64,000 nucleotides of DNA from the NCBI GenBank assembly GCA_025890175.1, contig JANPYM010000007.1, forward strand, positions 2,251,517-2,315,516, in the 5' to 3' direction. Below, in pieces: positions 48,541 to 60,064 of the stretch (position 1 is its first letter; every line of letters begins with the position of its first letter). The translations under genes and the position numbers were made by a program. This stretch comes from Ciborinia camelliae. Its lineage: Eukaryota > Ascomycota > Leotiomycetes > Helotiales > Sclerotiniaceae. The notes below the pieces were generated by a model, which saw nothing but the letters and a program-made list of their open reading frames with translations, was not told the DNA's origin and searched no databases.

Positions 48541-50202
48541 CACTCTAAAACTTCTAGCCTAAGAAAAGACAGCGACCGGCAATTTACCGGCAGTAACAGC
48601 GACAGCGACAGAGGGCAGATGATAAACTAAATCATGCTGTGATGAAAACTAGGTATATGAGATGAAGTAGAGAGATGAGATAAATCATGCGACTTTAACA
48701 TAAGATAAAATATAAGAAGACGAATCAAAGCAGGCGAAAGCGACAAGACGAATGTATTGAACTTTCTTTTCAAGTTGCAACTTCACTTCCTGTTGAGCGA
48801 TCTCTTAATGCTGAGGGTAATTTATTTTTTACAGGCCAAGATACAAGAAAGGAAGGTGCAGATCTTAAAGCTTTTATGCTGAAAATTAGAGACCGGGCAT
48901 GATGTAGAGTCAAGCGGCTATCTCGGTAAATATTACATAGGGAGACATACGGATGTCCAATTGGCATATCGATATAAAAACATCACGATTGGATAACTAA
49001 CAAGAAATAGATGTCCAAGAAATAGATGTCCAAAATATAGATTGTAAATATTTTTGATTTTATGAAGAAATATTCAAATAGCGGTTTATATTTGCGAAGA
49101 CTACCTCTGGAATCATCCTGTTATCAATCGCCCAATGAACTCATTGCCCTGAGATCTTAGGAGTGCACCACTCATGACACAGTCTTCACACAGAAATCTA
49201 TTTTGGACATCGATACCGGATTGTGTAAGATACCCAGCTCAATGCGTATTATTAACAATGATCGGACGAAGTTAAAGCGATAATGGTTGTTATTAGGTGC
49301 CCATTGGCATAATTCGAAGTCGAAGGGATGGATGCAGATGGACAAAAGCTGTGTTGCCACTTTTGCTCATTTGTTTGCATTCATTTATTCATCAAAAACT
49401 CAGGGGAAATGATGGGACCATACAAGATAAGATGAGACAGGATAGGACGAGGGAGAAATAAAGCAATGAAATTATAGAACTGGAGGACTATGATGAAATG
49501 TCATTTTGATTAGAGTGCCAGAACGTTTGATATTGAGCCAGCTAAAATGTTTCAATATGATAACTCAAGTTTCCAATGTCTAAAAGATTCAGGTTATCCC
49601 ATCCAACCGTTCATCGTGATTTTTGCGGTGACCGTATCCTTCTACGAACTCCGAACCAGAGTCATGACCAATATCCCTCATCTTCCGGCTCGGTTTCTGT
49701 TCTTCTCATCTCCGTAGCTTCTTGGCATCTCTAGAATCGTGTTAGATCATGGCCAACCACTGGACCTGATGATATTCACCTCGCATAGTCCTTTCGTATC
49801 TTCAAGCTCCTGTCTCAGAAAGACACCACCGCAGTCTTTGGAGGGCTGGCTGCACGGGACGTCTATCGAGACGCTGTGGTGAACGCACTCAAATAATCGG
49901 ATGACTTGATAACACATCGTAAGTGTTTGGGAGGTGTCTTGCAGCGAGAAAGGAGGCGTTTTCTATCGTGGTAGCTGATGAATCGTTCGTTCGTAGGGCG
50001 GAGTGGATCTTGTGGAGAAGAAGAGATGAAGATGGATAAAAATCCCCGCATAGATGTACAAATATTATCATCTGTGGAACAAAGATAGCAAGCTACTTGC
50101 TGATGCGATTGCTCTTCTTTCCGAAATTCAAAAGCAAACTACCCGTCCTATGCCTCTTTTCTATAGAGTTGGCTAAAGCCTTGTCGCATCAAACATGATG
50201 AT
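48541..50202. other. Gene-poor region right of the transposon
   Basis: About 1.7 kb with only short, unconvincing frames (48770-48967, 49172-49360, 49863-50071). A short direct repeat of AGAAATAGATGTCCAA occurs at 49,003-49,034. No RNA gene recognised. Confidence 0.5.
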
Positions 50203-50916
50203 TCAATTTTTAATAGCCGTTCCCTTATGTGTCAAAACGACTTCCTTTTCTTTCCGATCACCACCAGCATACTGCATCTCAACCTCTAAGCCTCCCAGAC
50301 CCGCTTCGGCTGCCTTTCGGTTCCACAGCATCTGCATGATCGTTCCATCCGTTTCGCACAGTACATAGCCCATCGGCAATTGACTCCTACCTATAGCTTC
50401 TCTGACACCTTTGGTAGCTGCCTGCTGCGAAACTAAAAATGCCAATACTCTAGTTGTTTTCCATCCTTCCGGGGCACCTATAAAAGTCCCTTCTAGCTCT
50501 CGAGCTTGCGCGGGTTTGACTTTCGCTGCAAATGCTTTGCATTGTATGAGGACCTTCAAAGGTTGGGGAGCGATGGGCAATGACCATGTTCCAACGAGGT
50601 CGATTCCACAATCTGATTTTCCGCCAACTTGTCTGAGAGACATCCCTAATCGCTCCAGTGCTTGTTTGCAAGTATATTCATAATGAGTTCCTACATATGT
50701 AGTACAGCTGGTGTCCATATTGATGCGTGATGCATATTCCAGAAAACTGCTTAGATCATGATGGTCTGCACCCTGTGAGTCAGGATATGTCAACTTATCC
50801 ACTTCGGCAATAGTTGCAGTTGCAGTTGTAGTTGCACTGTTTGCAAAACACCTGCGTAATGATTGCCTTTGCCTTCCTGGTCGCAAGAGACGCAGATGAG
50901 AACGTGCTGAAAACAT
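50203..50916 (-). CDS. rrg7: Required for respiratory growth protein 7-like (mitochondrial, nuclease fold)
   Basis: Single exon, 237 residues. The N-terminus is Arg/Ser-rich without acidic residues (MFSARSHLRLLRPGRQRQSLRRCF), a clear mitochondrial targeting sequence. The core has the layout of a PD-(D/E)xK nuclease fold: TCKQALERLGMSLRQVGGKSDCGIDLVG, then LKVLIQCKA, giving the D...QxK-type residues used by restriction-endonuclease-like proteins. This combination is that of the fungal RRG7/DUF2034 family. In yeast Rrg7 is needed for respiratory growth and mitochondrial genome maintenance; catalysis has not, to my knowledge, been shown. The gene is divergent from med21, with 372 bp between start codons. 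Confidence 0.88.
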   Translation of the reverse strand: MFSARSHLRLLRPGRQRQSLRRCFANSATTTATATIAEVDKLTYPDSQGADHHDLSSFLEYASRINMDTSCTTYVGTHYEYTCKQALERLGMSLRQVGGKSDCGIDLVGTWSLPIAPQPLKVLIQCKAFAAKVKPAQARELEGTFIGAPEGWKTTRVLAFLVSQQAATKGVREAIGRSQLPMGYVLCETDGTIMQMLWNRKAAEAGLGGLEVEMQYAGGDRKEKEVVLTHKGTAIKN

Positions 50917-51288
50917 GGAGATTAGCTGCGTTTGCTAGTATCATGTGACTAGCATGATCCTGCACGCTATAGTTCGTCCTATGTGATGCAAAGCGGGAGT
51001 AGACGTGGGCTGTTATTGGATAGCTGCATGCACTCTATCGGAAGGAGGAAGGAAGAAGAGCGACAGGAATAAAATGTATCGTGAGAACTCTTGTGTGATT
51101 TTTTTTTTGGATAGAGATGCACGGAAGTCGGAAATTATGCAAGGCTACGCCGATGGATTTCGGCTCGCTAGTCAACTCCCCGCAGAAATGATCTGCAAGG
51201 CTGATGTTTCCAGAAACCACAACCACCTAGGACCTCTCCTCTGCAATCATCAAACCCTGAATTCCTGTTCTTCTCCCAGCAACGAATT
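50917..51288. other. Shared promoter of rrg7 and med21
   Basis: The 372 bp between divergent start codons. Frames inside it on both strands (51005-51304, 51035-51226) overlap the promoter and 5' ends and are not credible genes. Confidence 0.6.
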
Positions 51289-51829
51289 ATGGCTGACCGG
51301 TTAACTCAACTCCAAGATGCCATTGATGAGGTCTATCCCACTGATCTGAAGTATAATTTTCTCTTCTTACTAACTTCTTTAGCTCGCTCTTCAATTTGTC
51401 GCATCGCTCGTCTGGGTCAACAAACATCATGACTACCAAATTCTTAGCCAGACCGACATTGTACGAAAGGACACCAAGAAAGACGAATCCGGCGAAGCAT
51501 TGCCAAATGAAGATGGTTGTGCGTATTCCAACTATTTTCCCCCTGCGGACATCACTCACCTCTTTAAAGTAGAGCCATTACCCAAGGACAAGTTCGAAGA
51601 AGGCCAGCGCGAATTGGCACAGGATCTTATTACCAAGGAACAACAAATTGAGATGCTTATCACTTCACTGCCGGGCTTAGAAAATAGCGAGAACGATCAA
51701 CAGCAGACGATTCAACGGTTGGAGCGGGAACTGAAAGAGGAAGAAGAGAGGAGGAAAGAGGCTCTGAAGGAGAAAGAGGCTATTTTGGCTAAGTTGGAGG
51801 GGGTCATAAGGAGTGTGAAGAGACCGTAG
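51289..51829 (+). CDS. med21: Mediator complex subunit 21 (Srb7)
   Basis: Two exons, 51289-51330 and 51383-51829, giving 162 residues. The first exon codes just 14 residues, MADRLTQLQDAIDE, the highly conserved start of Med21, and the second continues LALQFVASLVWVNKHHDYQ. The junction is GAG|GTCTAT .. TTTAG|CTC in phase 0. The C-terminal half is a long helix (LPKDKFEEGQRELAQDLITKEQQIEMLITSLPGL..) that forms the Med7-Med21 coiled-coil hinge of the Mediator middle module. A frame starting further upstream on the unspliced sequence was rejected because it loses the conserved N-terminus. Confidence 0.95.
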
Positions 51830-52346
51830 ATGAAATGTCATAAAATCTTTTCTTCAGAATGGTTTAAAGCTTCACAACTTGGCGTTCGGGTAAGCGCAGG
51901 GAGTTTGGGAATTTGGAATTGGTCGGGCTGTGGTAATAAGTGGACTTTCAACAATAAAGAAGTCTGCAGATATGAGGGCGTCGCAAATTGCGTAAAGTTT
52001 GAACAGTCAACAAGCAAGACGATTATTATGGAGTCCTTGCATTGGCCCAGGCATAATGTTAATTTGGTCGGACTGGGATCTGAAGCACCCGTGGTTGACG
52101 GAATCGAGGCTATTTCCTCGACATATTACGGAGAACGCAGTGTTCAATGAGGGGATGAATTGCGGGGTGTTTGCACCTGAAGAAAGTTGGGGGTATCTTT
52201 GCAGAAGCTTGACAAGGGATATCTATTGTTCTTGATCTAGTCTATATACGACTGAACGAACATCACGGTCTCTCTAGTTGTCCACCCGATTAATGAAAAC
52301 TGCTTTTCTAGGTTGAGGTGGTGCTTCTCGGAATATCATCGATACA
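51830..52346. other. Convergent intergenic region
   Basis: Lies between the 3' ends of med21 (+) and the nucleotidase gene (-). An open frame begins right after the med21 stop (51830-52150), but it has no recognisable product and is most likely 3' UTR. Confidence 0.55.
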
Positions 52347-53208
52347 TTATGTAGTAGTGAAGAATTGTGGGTAAACAGTTCTCAGCTCCTCCAAGGTGCT
52401 GATTTGGAAATTGGCTACTGGCTTAGCAGGGGATTTTACACCTTCCTCGACCAAATGAGCTGCTGTCCAACCAAGTTTATGAGCTGCCTCACAGTTTATG
52501 AGCGAGTCATCTGGCATGTGTAAGTGATAATATAGATAATTCGGGCCCAGAAACTCCTTACCAACAAAATAACAATCTTTATACTCCTTCACTCCCGCTT
52601 CGCTCATGGCCTTCTCGAATGACTCCTTATAAGGCTTGCAAATCATCTTTTCCTGAGCATAATCGCAGTATGTCATACCCTCAAACATATCCTCCACACC
52701 TAGTAAGCGGACAACACGTTTCCCATGAGTAACATAGGCATTGGTAAAGAGCCAGAGTTTGACTTTTGACCGGTCAATGTCCTCGAGAAGCTTACGAAGC
52801 TTGGGATCTGGCGAAAGAATGGTCTCTAAAGGTACGGCATCATCTACTTGGCGATTGTATTCCAGAGCGTCAATTTTGTGATGGCGTACTAAACCTTCGA
52901 TGGCTAGACCGTAGGTTTTGTAGTACTCTTGGTGAAGATTGAAGGCATCTTCTCGACTGAGCTCGAGATGTTTCATGAAGTATACATCGATCAAATCGGT
53001 CATGTGGTCATGAACATTGTTGCCTGAGCGTGAGCTGTCAGTGCCTGTACCTAGGGGGAAGAACATGTAAGTAATGACAAAGGAGGTTCGTACTCTTAGA
53101 ATATAGCTATAGGAAGGTTAGACTGGGCATTGAAATTGTATCAATTGATAAGTATTAGCTCACACAATTATCAATATCAAAGAAGAATACAGGTCTTGAA
53201 TCCCCCAT
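52347..53208 (-). CDS. Pyrimidine 5'-nucleotidase, HAD superfamily (SDT1/PHM8-like)
   Basis: Three exons, 53208-53164 (45 nt), 53106-53094 (13 nt) and 53023-52347 (677 nt), 244 residues. Exon 1 ends with the HAD motif I, FFFDIDNC (nucleophile D11, D13). The 13-nt exon adds LYSK and the first base of Ser, restoring the family sequence DIDNCLYSKS before NNVHDHMTDLIDVYF. Motif II is in LWLFTNAYVTHGKRV, the Lys-containing motif in ICKPYKESFEKAM, and the late acidic motif is degenerate around YFVGKEFLGPNY, where the family normally shows VDDS. This is notable and may reduce activity. Members dephosphorylate UMP/CMP or lysophosphatidate (Sdt1, Phm8). An in-frame ATG at 53352 would add 48 residues, perhaps a mitochondrial leader. 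Confidence 0.9.
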
Positions 53209-53751
53209 TCTGTTGGCAAAGCGAGAGTTGATGGAATCTTTAGAGGCAGCCGCAATTGATCTAGTTGCTCTAGGAATGCTATATGTATAAGTTGTAGGAC
53301 GTGGAAGAGAAAGAAAGGTACAAGGCCTAGCACACTTAAAGAAGCTATACATTGATCAATAAAAAAACTAAGAGAGTGTTATGTTAGGGTTATGGTAATT
53401 GTTGTCTCCAAGCACTTCATAGAGTCAGGGAACATTGATGTCGGTCCATCGGGCTTTCACTTGATATCCAAGTACCCGATCCCATGACCCGGCTTAGTCA
53501 TTCATGGGTACATAATAATTCTGTACTATACCTTTAATTTTCTAACCGACACAATTTCTCGAACTCCCTAGTTCTTGCCTTCTTACAACTCAACATCGGC
53601 TTAAAATCAACACCAATAATTATTCAAAAAACACATACACAACTTGGCAATTATTGCCAATCTTCAAATCATTCCTTGGACTGATACTTGCAGATGCAAG
53701 TGGTCAATATCTCATACTCTTGATTAATTTAATTGCTCGCTCTTTTCAATA
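53209..53751. other. Divergent promoter region
   Basis: The 543 bp between the nucleotidase start (53208) and the next gene (53752). If the upstream nucleotidase ATG at 53352 is used, the spacer is 399 bp. No other gene seen. Confidence 0.55.
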
Positions 53752-56382
53752 ATGGCCCAAGGGGCTGTTGCTTTTGTGCCGACCAATGGCACAAATGGTG
53801 TAACGCTGACAACAGAGAATATTCGTGAAATTCGGGAGTACGAGAAGATAATTTCATTTCGAGATGCTGTTCTCGCAGGAACTCATCCGCGCGTCAAAGT
53901 TCCTTCTCATATTGTAGGAATAGGGAAACAGAGCAGTTTGGCTCGTAATGTATCATCACCCAATACCCCAGCAATACGCGCAAATGTGCAATCAGCCATT
54001 GACTCGGCGCCATCCTCGAATAATCATTCACCGGTCAATTATCGTGCTGCCGCGACGAACGGCCACCTGACGAAACAGTCTGTATCTACGATTTCTACTA
54101 AATCTGTGAAAAGTTCAGAGATTAATCCAATTCTGTTGGAAAAATCTGACGATCTTATAAAGGCGGAAATACAATTGCAGAGGCAGAGATTGGAAAGAGC
54201 TCTCAGGGATCAAATGGACCAACATCGTCTGGCTCAGAAAGCTTTGCTTCAGACATCTGAATCCCTCCCCAATTTTGATCTTACCGAAGTCTTGCAAAAG
54301 GCTCTTGCTATAGTTCATCCTGCCACGGCTCCAGAAGTCGAACCTTCTGTTGGTGCTGGAAGTGATTCGTTTGATGAAAATTCTTTCTATTCTAGTCAGC
54401 ATGATACCCCAGAGCCATCCAATTCATCGCATAGCCACAAGCCAGCCCTTAATGGGCAAGTACGCGGTGAGGTATCGATTACAGAGCGGACAGCTCAAGC
54501 TGATCCTGCCATCCCTGCCATCCCTGTTGAAGACAATGAAGTGGTTATGACTGGCAATTCACTATCCCAAGATAACCATTTAGCATTTCAAAGGCATTCA
54601 CAATCACAGCATCGCCCAGTAGCAAATCAGAACAACTGTCCCACTGAACATCAATCTCCAAATAGCTACCGCGGAAAAGCCACCCAAGAGCCACTACACC
54701 CTAGAGGCATGCAAAGTAGAGTATCGGGAATTGTTGATCTTTCCCAGGACAATACCAGTTCTGAAAGTGCGGATTCTCAGCAGATGGGTGAACGAGTGGC
54801 CCCACCAAAGGCAACCGAAATCGAGTTGCAGCAACCACTTAACCTCCGAGCCCATAATCTATCTCCATTCGCACCACAACCTGCTCGAGTTTCACCATTA
54901 GCCACTGCAAGAGATCCTCCCATCCTGCGAGACGCCCTTCCTGTGAATGAGGTACAGCCACCTCAGGTGGCCGCGCTCCGAAATGCTGCTTCGGGCTTAT
55001 CAAGTGCAGAAAGTTCCCCTAGTGGACCAAAGATTTCAGAGAAGAAGAAAGGGAAGAAGAAGAGGCGTAAGGCTACTGACAATGGCCAAACCGATACACC
55101 AGATTCCCCGTATATTAAGGCAGAGCCTCGCTCTCCATCTCCCTTTGCTGCTGCACCTTTGCCACGGCCACAAAAGAGACAGCGACAGTCAGGTCAATAT
55201 GCGTCGGAGCTTAATTATGATGAGCCTAGGTATGATCCAGTCGTCGAGGTAGTCCCAGAAGCTGCTCCTACAAGATATGAGGACGCTCGGGCTCCTGTGC
55301 GTTATGAGGATCGTTATGCGGATCGATATGCAGAGGTTCGACGGCCAGAACCTGTGTATCAACGTGTGGAGCGGGACGAAGTGGAATATCAAAGAGTGGG
55401 GAGTGGAGGACAGTATACAAGAAGACAAGCATCACCAGTCTATGCTTTACCATACTCTCGACCAATTAGAGAAAGCTCTCATGCCATCGTGGACCGACAA
55501 GTTATTGAGGAACCTAGATATTACGCAGAAAGAGAGCGACCTCTATTGTCCAGAATGAGTGTCCGCCCAGATGCTGATCGCGAAAGATCTCGCTCACCGA
55601 TTATGAGAGAAAGAAGATCACCAATTCCAATGGGCCCCCCACGCCAGCCTGTTAGGATTATTGTTGATTCTTACGGCCGTGAGTATATCGATCCTACACC
55701 CGCGCCTTCCATGCGTCAGTCAGTTGCACCAATTGCTAGGAGACATGATGACGGCGAACTTTATTATGAGCGTGCCCCTGTAAGAACAATGTCTACTCGC
55801 CCACCTGTGGAGACCTTTGAAGAGGATGGAGTATTATACAGAAGAGCTTCCCCTGCCCTTGCCAACCCACGACGTGTCATTACACAGCCAGAGTACGCTC
55901 ATCCAGAATATCGTTCATACCGTGAACGGGAGTACTCTGTCCGACCAACTCCGATGGGACCGCCAGGCGAAGAATATGTTAGAATTAGAGCTCAACCTGA
56001 ACGTCGTCAAGTTAGCCATTATGACGAAGCTCCTCGCGAGTATATGACTCGACCACAAAGCGTTCGACCAGAAGCTATTAGATATGAGGTACCAAGAGAG
56101 TATGTTGGAAGACTGCCAAGTGTTCGCCCTGAAGCTCCTCTTAGGGAATATGCATCAAGTGTTCACCCAGAAGTTCGTCGGGAAATCATGGCTCCTCCAC
56201 CTCGGGAGTTTAGCGTCCGTCCTACAGAAATAATCCCCCGCAGCCACCAACCGATCGCAGCAGAAGGAGAGAGATATTACGAAATGGAGAATCAGAGATC
56301 GGCTATTATTGAGCGACCCCGGGAAAGAGAAAGCTCAGTGTTTATTTACGCGGACGAAGTCCCAAGGAAAGTTTACCGTTGA
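53752..56382 (+). CDS. Large low-complexity protein, uncharacterised
   Basis: Single exon of 876 residues. I do not recognise a named family. The N-terminus looks ordered and conserved in style (VTLTTENIREIREYEKII, SFRDAVLAGTHPRVKVPSHIVG). A helical coiled-coil stretch lies near residues 125-190 (LIKAEIQLQRQRLERALRDQMDQHRLAQKAL). A long Ser/Pro/Gln-rich disordered region follows, then a basic cluster KKKGKKKRRK near residue 433, a probable nuclear localisation signal. The last 400 residues are rich in Arg, Glu, Tyr and Pro, with loose repeats of the form R-YEDR-YADRYAE and PREYxxRPxSVRPEA. Arg/Tyr-rich tails of this kind occur in RNA-associated and phase-separating proteins; that role is only a guess. 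Confidence 0.85.
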   Translation: MAQGAVAFVPTNGTNGVTLTTENIREIREYEKIISFRDAVLAGTHPRVKVPSHIVGIGKQSSLARNVSSPNTPAIRANVQSAIDSAPSSNNHSPVNYRAAATNGHLTKQSVSTISTKSVKSSEINPILLEKSDDLIKAEIQLQRQRLERALRDQMDQHRLAQKALLQTSESLPNFDLTEVLQKALAIVHPATAPEVEPSVGAGSDSFDENSFYSSQHDTPEPSNSSHSHKPALNGQVRGEVSITERTAQADPAIPAIPVEDNEVVMTGNSLSQDNHLAFQRHSQSQHRPVANQNNCPTEHQSPNSYRGKATQEPLHPRGMQSRVSGIVDLSQDNTSSESADSQQMGERVAPPKATEIELQQPLNLRAHNLSPFAPQPARVSPLATARDPPILRDALPVNEVQPPQVAALRNAASGLSSAESSPSGPKISEKKKGKKKRRKATDNGQTDTPDSPYIKAEPRSPSPFAAAPLPRPQKRQRQSGQYASELNYDEPRYDPVVEVVPEAAPTRYEDARAPVRYEDRYADRYAEVRRPEPVYQRVERDEVEYQRVGSGGQYTRRQASPVYALPYSRPIRESSHAIVDRQVIEEPRYYAERERPLLSRMSVRPDADRERSRSPIMRERRSPIPMGPPRQPVRIIVDSYGREYIDPTPAPSMRQSVAPIARRHDDGELYYERAPVRTMSTRPPVETFEEDGVLYRRASPALANPRRVITQPEYAHPEYRSYREREYSVRPTPMGPPGEEYVRIRAQPERRQVSHYDEAPREYMTRPQSVRPEAIRYEVPREYVGRLPSVRPEAPLREYASSVHPEVRREIMAPPPREFSVRPTEIIPRSHQPIAAEGERYYEMENQRSAIIERPRERESSVFIYADEVPRKVYR
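55270..56260 (+). repeat. Imperfect Arg/Tyr/Glu/Pro-rich repeats in protein
   Basis: Degenerate coding repeats in the C-terminal half of the 876-residue protein. Two motifs recur: (R)YEDRYADRYAE-like near 55,275-55,340 and REYxxRxxSVRPEA-like near 56,035-56,220, the second three or more times. The copies differ at the DNA level, so this is old protein-level repetition rather than a recent tandem duplication. Confidence 0.6.
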
Positions 56383-59300
56383 AAACTGTAATAATTGACG
56401 AAAGCCAAGACTCGGCCTAGCGGTATTCAACCGGAAGTTTGTTCCGAGTCAATTGTGGCTGGTGTTACACTGCGGGATGTGGTGGGGAAGCATGCAGATT
56501 AAGTAATGGATTTTGGCAACTTCGTACCTTGGGCAACCTTCAACAGCAGTCTTGGTTTGGATATTTGAGTCTGTAGATCATTACATTGAGCATCCTAGTA
56601 ATTAAAGTGTAAATTCAACAGTACGACTATCAGAATGCCAAAATCTTTTACATATCCAACTCAATCTTGAAGATTTCCATTGATCGCTAAATGCAGCACC
56701 GGTGAAGTATTTTAGTGAGCCAACCAAACCAAACCAATCTTAATCTATTTAAAACCAAGAAACTAACACAGCATAAGCAAGCATAAGCCTCGCAAAGAAA
56801 ACAAACATATACTCCGGGATCTAGAACGAAGTTTCGAGTTTGAGAAAGATACTGTTAAGATTGTTATGATTGAAAAGGATGTAGAATTAGTTAAGTGACG
56901 GAAGCTATAATAATAGCTTTCGCTTATTAATCCCTTATTAATAGGGGATTACTAATCTAATACATTATGACAGATACTCCTCTTTGTTTCCTCTGCTCAT
57001 TATTATTGGTTATAACTGTATGTGAACCTGCGAGGTTAGTAACAGGGGTGGTTTTGTCAAGTCACCTGAGCACTAGTCTAGCGTAGCATTAGCTTAGGAC
57101 CTGGCTTCTCAGCAGCCACAGTTTAGATCAACCATAATCCACATCCCTCATCTCCGAAACCAACCAATTTTCTAGGTTCGGAAGTTTATGAAGTCATCGT
57201 CCAATGGAGGAAGAGCGAACGGGCGCTTTGGGAGGGCAAGTGGTCTGTACTCGGGGGATGGGGATGATCATTGCTGGTTTGGGGAATGGCTGATGTGGTG
57301 TTGATGGTTGAAGATTGAGAAGTTCGGTCAGTTCGGTAAGTTCGGTTCGGTTTGGTTAGGGAATCAATAAAAACTTGGAAAAGTTGACACTTGAAACATG
57401 TTCATCGTTGTGAGTTTCTTGGTGATCTGATGTGTGGATGTATGGATGGAGTGTTTATTTATAATTTTTGGTCTAATTTGATGGAGTATCTAGGTAGATA
57501 CTACTTGGTATTGCTTGGGGGGGAATTGGTGAGGGGAATGGGGAAGGGGGGGGTTTCTAGAGGAGGGAGAAGAGAGGAGGGAGATGCTAGAGAGGGTTAT
57601 GAATGAAGTATTTATATGGTATGGTATGATATGATATATATATAAAGTAATAAATCATTATAAATATGATATGATGTTAAAGGTGTGATTCTAACAGGCT
57701 TGGTGTACGTACGGTCCGGAGTTGATACCGGCCGGTATGTGTGACGGGAGGGACTCGGGAGTGATGAGTGAGTGGATGGGTAGTAATGTGTTAGAGCGGC
57801 GATGAGTGAGGGAAATTCTGGAAATTTATTAGGTATCCGTACGTACCCAGTACGTACAGTGCGTAGGGTTCCAATTATCTTGGTGATGCCCGTGAGGTAA
57901 AAGTGTTATTGATTGATCAATGAAATGATCAACAGTCGAACAGTTTACCATTCCTTCGTCACTTTCGCCTCTTCCTTCCTTGCTGTCTCTTGATATGTAG
58001 GTAGGTATCAATTATTATAGATTCAACCAATATACTCATATCATGTCGATTCATACCTTTGGAGATGGATCTAGAGAGAGGGATCCAGAGGGGCGATGAA
58101 TGGATGAATATTGATCGATATGGTTGGTGTCTATGACATGGTGCTGAAGATCTGTAAGCTCGCTCTTGGACGCTTAAGCAACTTCCAATGCTGGTTCACA
58201 AATAGTACCTAATAATGTATGATACCAGTACTGTACCCATTCAGTCGAATGGTCTAGTCGATCCCCTATCGATTGACTGTAATATTCGTCATTAACTTCT
58301 ATCGGTCGTAGCGAACAAATATACTCGAGTAGAATTTTGGTTCATCCCTCCTCCATTTACTAAAATACCTACTTTATTAATGATAGTAAGTACTCTAGAG
58401 TCTAATAAAGGTCTGTTCGTTCCGCTACCTACCTACCTACCTACGAGGTTGGCTCTCTAGATAGTCCTTCAAAAATACATGTCTCCTCCAATCATATCAA
58501 AAAACTTCAAACTTTTTTTTACTATCTCACGCTCAGGCGTCAGTTCTCGATATATCGATACATCATACATCAGGTGTGCAGTTGGGTAAGGACCGTACTA
58601 GAAGCCAGCAAAAAGGTTTGCAGACCCAATAGTTACTACCTGCTAGCTAGTATTCATTGGCAGAAATCGAATCAAATCAAATTGTCCAGCATTTATAAAT
58701 TTCGAGTGGATTTTCTCTCAATCTTTCTTTGTATCCTTTGTGCATGCATCTCACTGTGTCAAACGTACAGACTACAGTACATCTGGATACCTGCATACTC
58801 AAGACAAGGACCTTTGAACACGAAACACCAACCAGAGCTCAATCTTACTCGACGCCCTTGCTTACCTCACTCGATACGATACCCATTCGTGCTGCTGCTA
58901 CTGCTGCACTGCAACTTCACTTCACCAATTGAATAGCGAATTGAATGACAACGATACTGTAGCTTTACAGCACAAAGGTGCGAAGAGGGACTTGAAGATA
59001 CTTTATACTATCAGTCTTCCATTTGAGGTACTTAGAGGAATCATTAACATCGACTACTACCTACCTTTATCCCTTTGAACATCCTCTCTACACATTAGGT
59101 ACTTACACATACAGTAACTAGTATATAGTTATATATAAATCGTACGAATATCGATACCGATACCGATACCGATACCGATACCCAATACCCAATATCCAAT
59201 ACCAATCAATACCAATATCGATACTCAAATTCAACTTTTCCTCTCCCGCTACTTCTTCACGAAGTATTGATACCTACCATACACAATATAGTTTTAAATA

Positions 59301-60064
59301 TTATTTGCCTTCTCTACATCATATACATACATACTACTTTGTACTTGGTTGGCTTTATACTGTACCATCCTTTAAAATAAGATACGCGTACGGTACCTCT
59401 ACTCTAATATTGGAGGTGTGTAACATTCATTTCCTTAAACCTTTTTCAAATACCTCCCTACCATACCTAGGTATCCTAGGTATTTATACCCAACAATTCG
59501 AGAATTGATGAGATTGCGATATAATTATTAATACCAATCATCATAGTCGTGGCATCACTTTTCTTCCCTACATACCTACCTAATTCACTTCACTCTCCCT
59601 CGCTTCACTTCACTTCTCTTTTCCTCTTTATCTCTTCTTCTTCCCTCACCTCACCTCCACTCACATCACCTCACATCGCTTCAATAATACATACTCTCTC
59701 TCAATACATACTACCTACCTACAGTACATACCAGCCCGTACCTTGACTTTTGATCATTGCTTTGCTTTGTCTCTTGCCGCTTTATCGTCATTTTTCTTGT
59801 CTTTCCCTGTTGTTCACTTTGATTCTTACCACACACATCAGCCATCAGCCCAAAATCCTCGCTTGTCATTACCGAACCGGTCTGGCTCGTTCACCCAAGC
59901 TTACTTCTCAAAAGCAGCAAGAGCCTAGTCTTTCTCTTACATTATCTCTGGTACCCCAAATATCTTATTCGGTCTACTTCCCTTTGACCTTCTTCGACCT
60001 CCACAACTCAAATCCCAATTTGTGTGGTCGAGTTCGTCAACATTATCGGAAACACACAACAAGG
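56383..60064. other. Gene-poor region and long upstream region of the KH gene
   Basis: About 3.7 kb without a supported gene. Contains a G-rich segment near 57,528-57,580, a TATGA-type repeat near 57,616-57,650, CCTA runs at about 58,430-58,445, and CGATAC repeats at 59,152-59,181. The last 500 bp before the KH gene are C/T-rich and are probably a long 5' UTR. Frames at 58574-58936 and 59305-59746 are simple-sequence artefacts. Confidence 0.55.
59152..59181. repeat. (CGATAC)5 hexanucleotide repeat
   Basis: Five perfect tandem CGATAC units, followed by degenerate CCAATAC-type copies to about 59,215. The block lies about 0.9 kb upstream of the KH gene. Confidence 0.9.

Noticed and set aside
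51830..52150. 106-codon frame beginning directly after the med21 stop
   Set aside because: Random-looking translation in the likely 3' UTR of med21, convergent with the nucleotidase gene.
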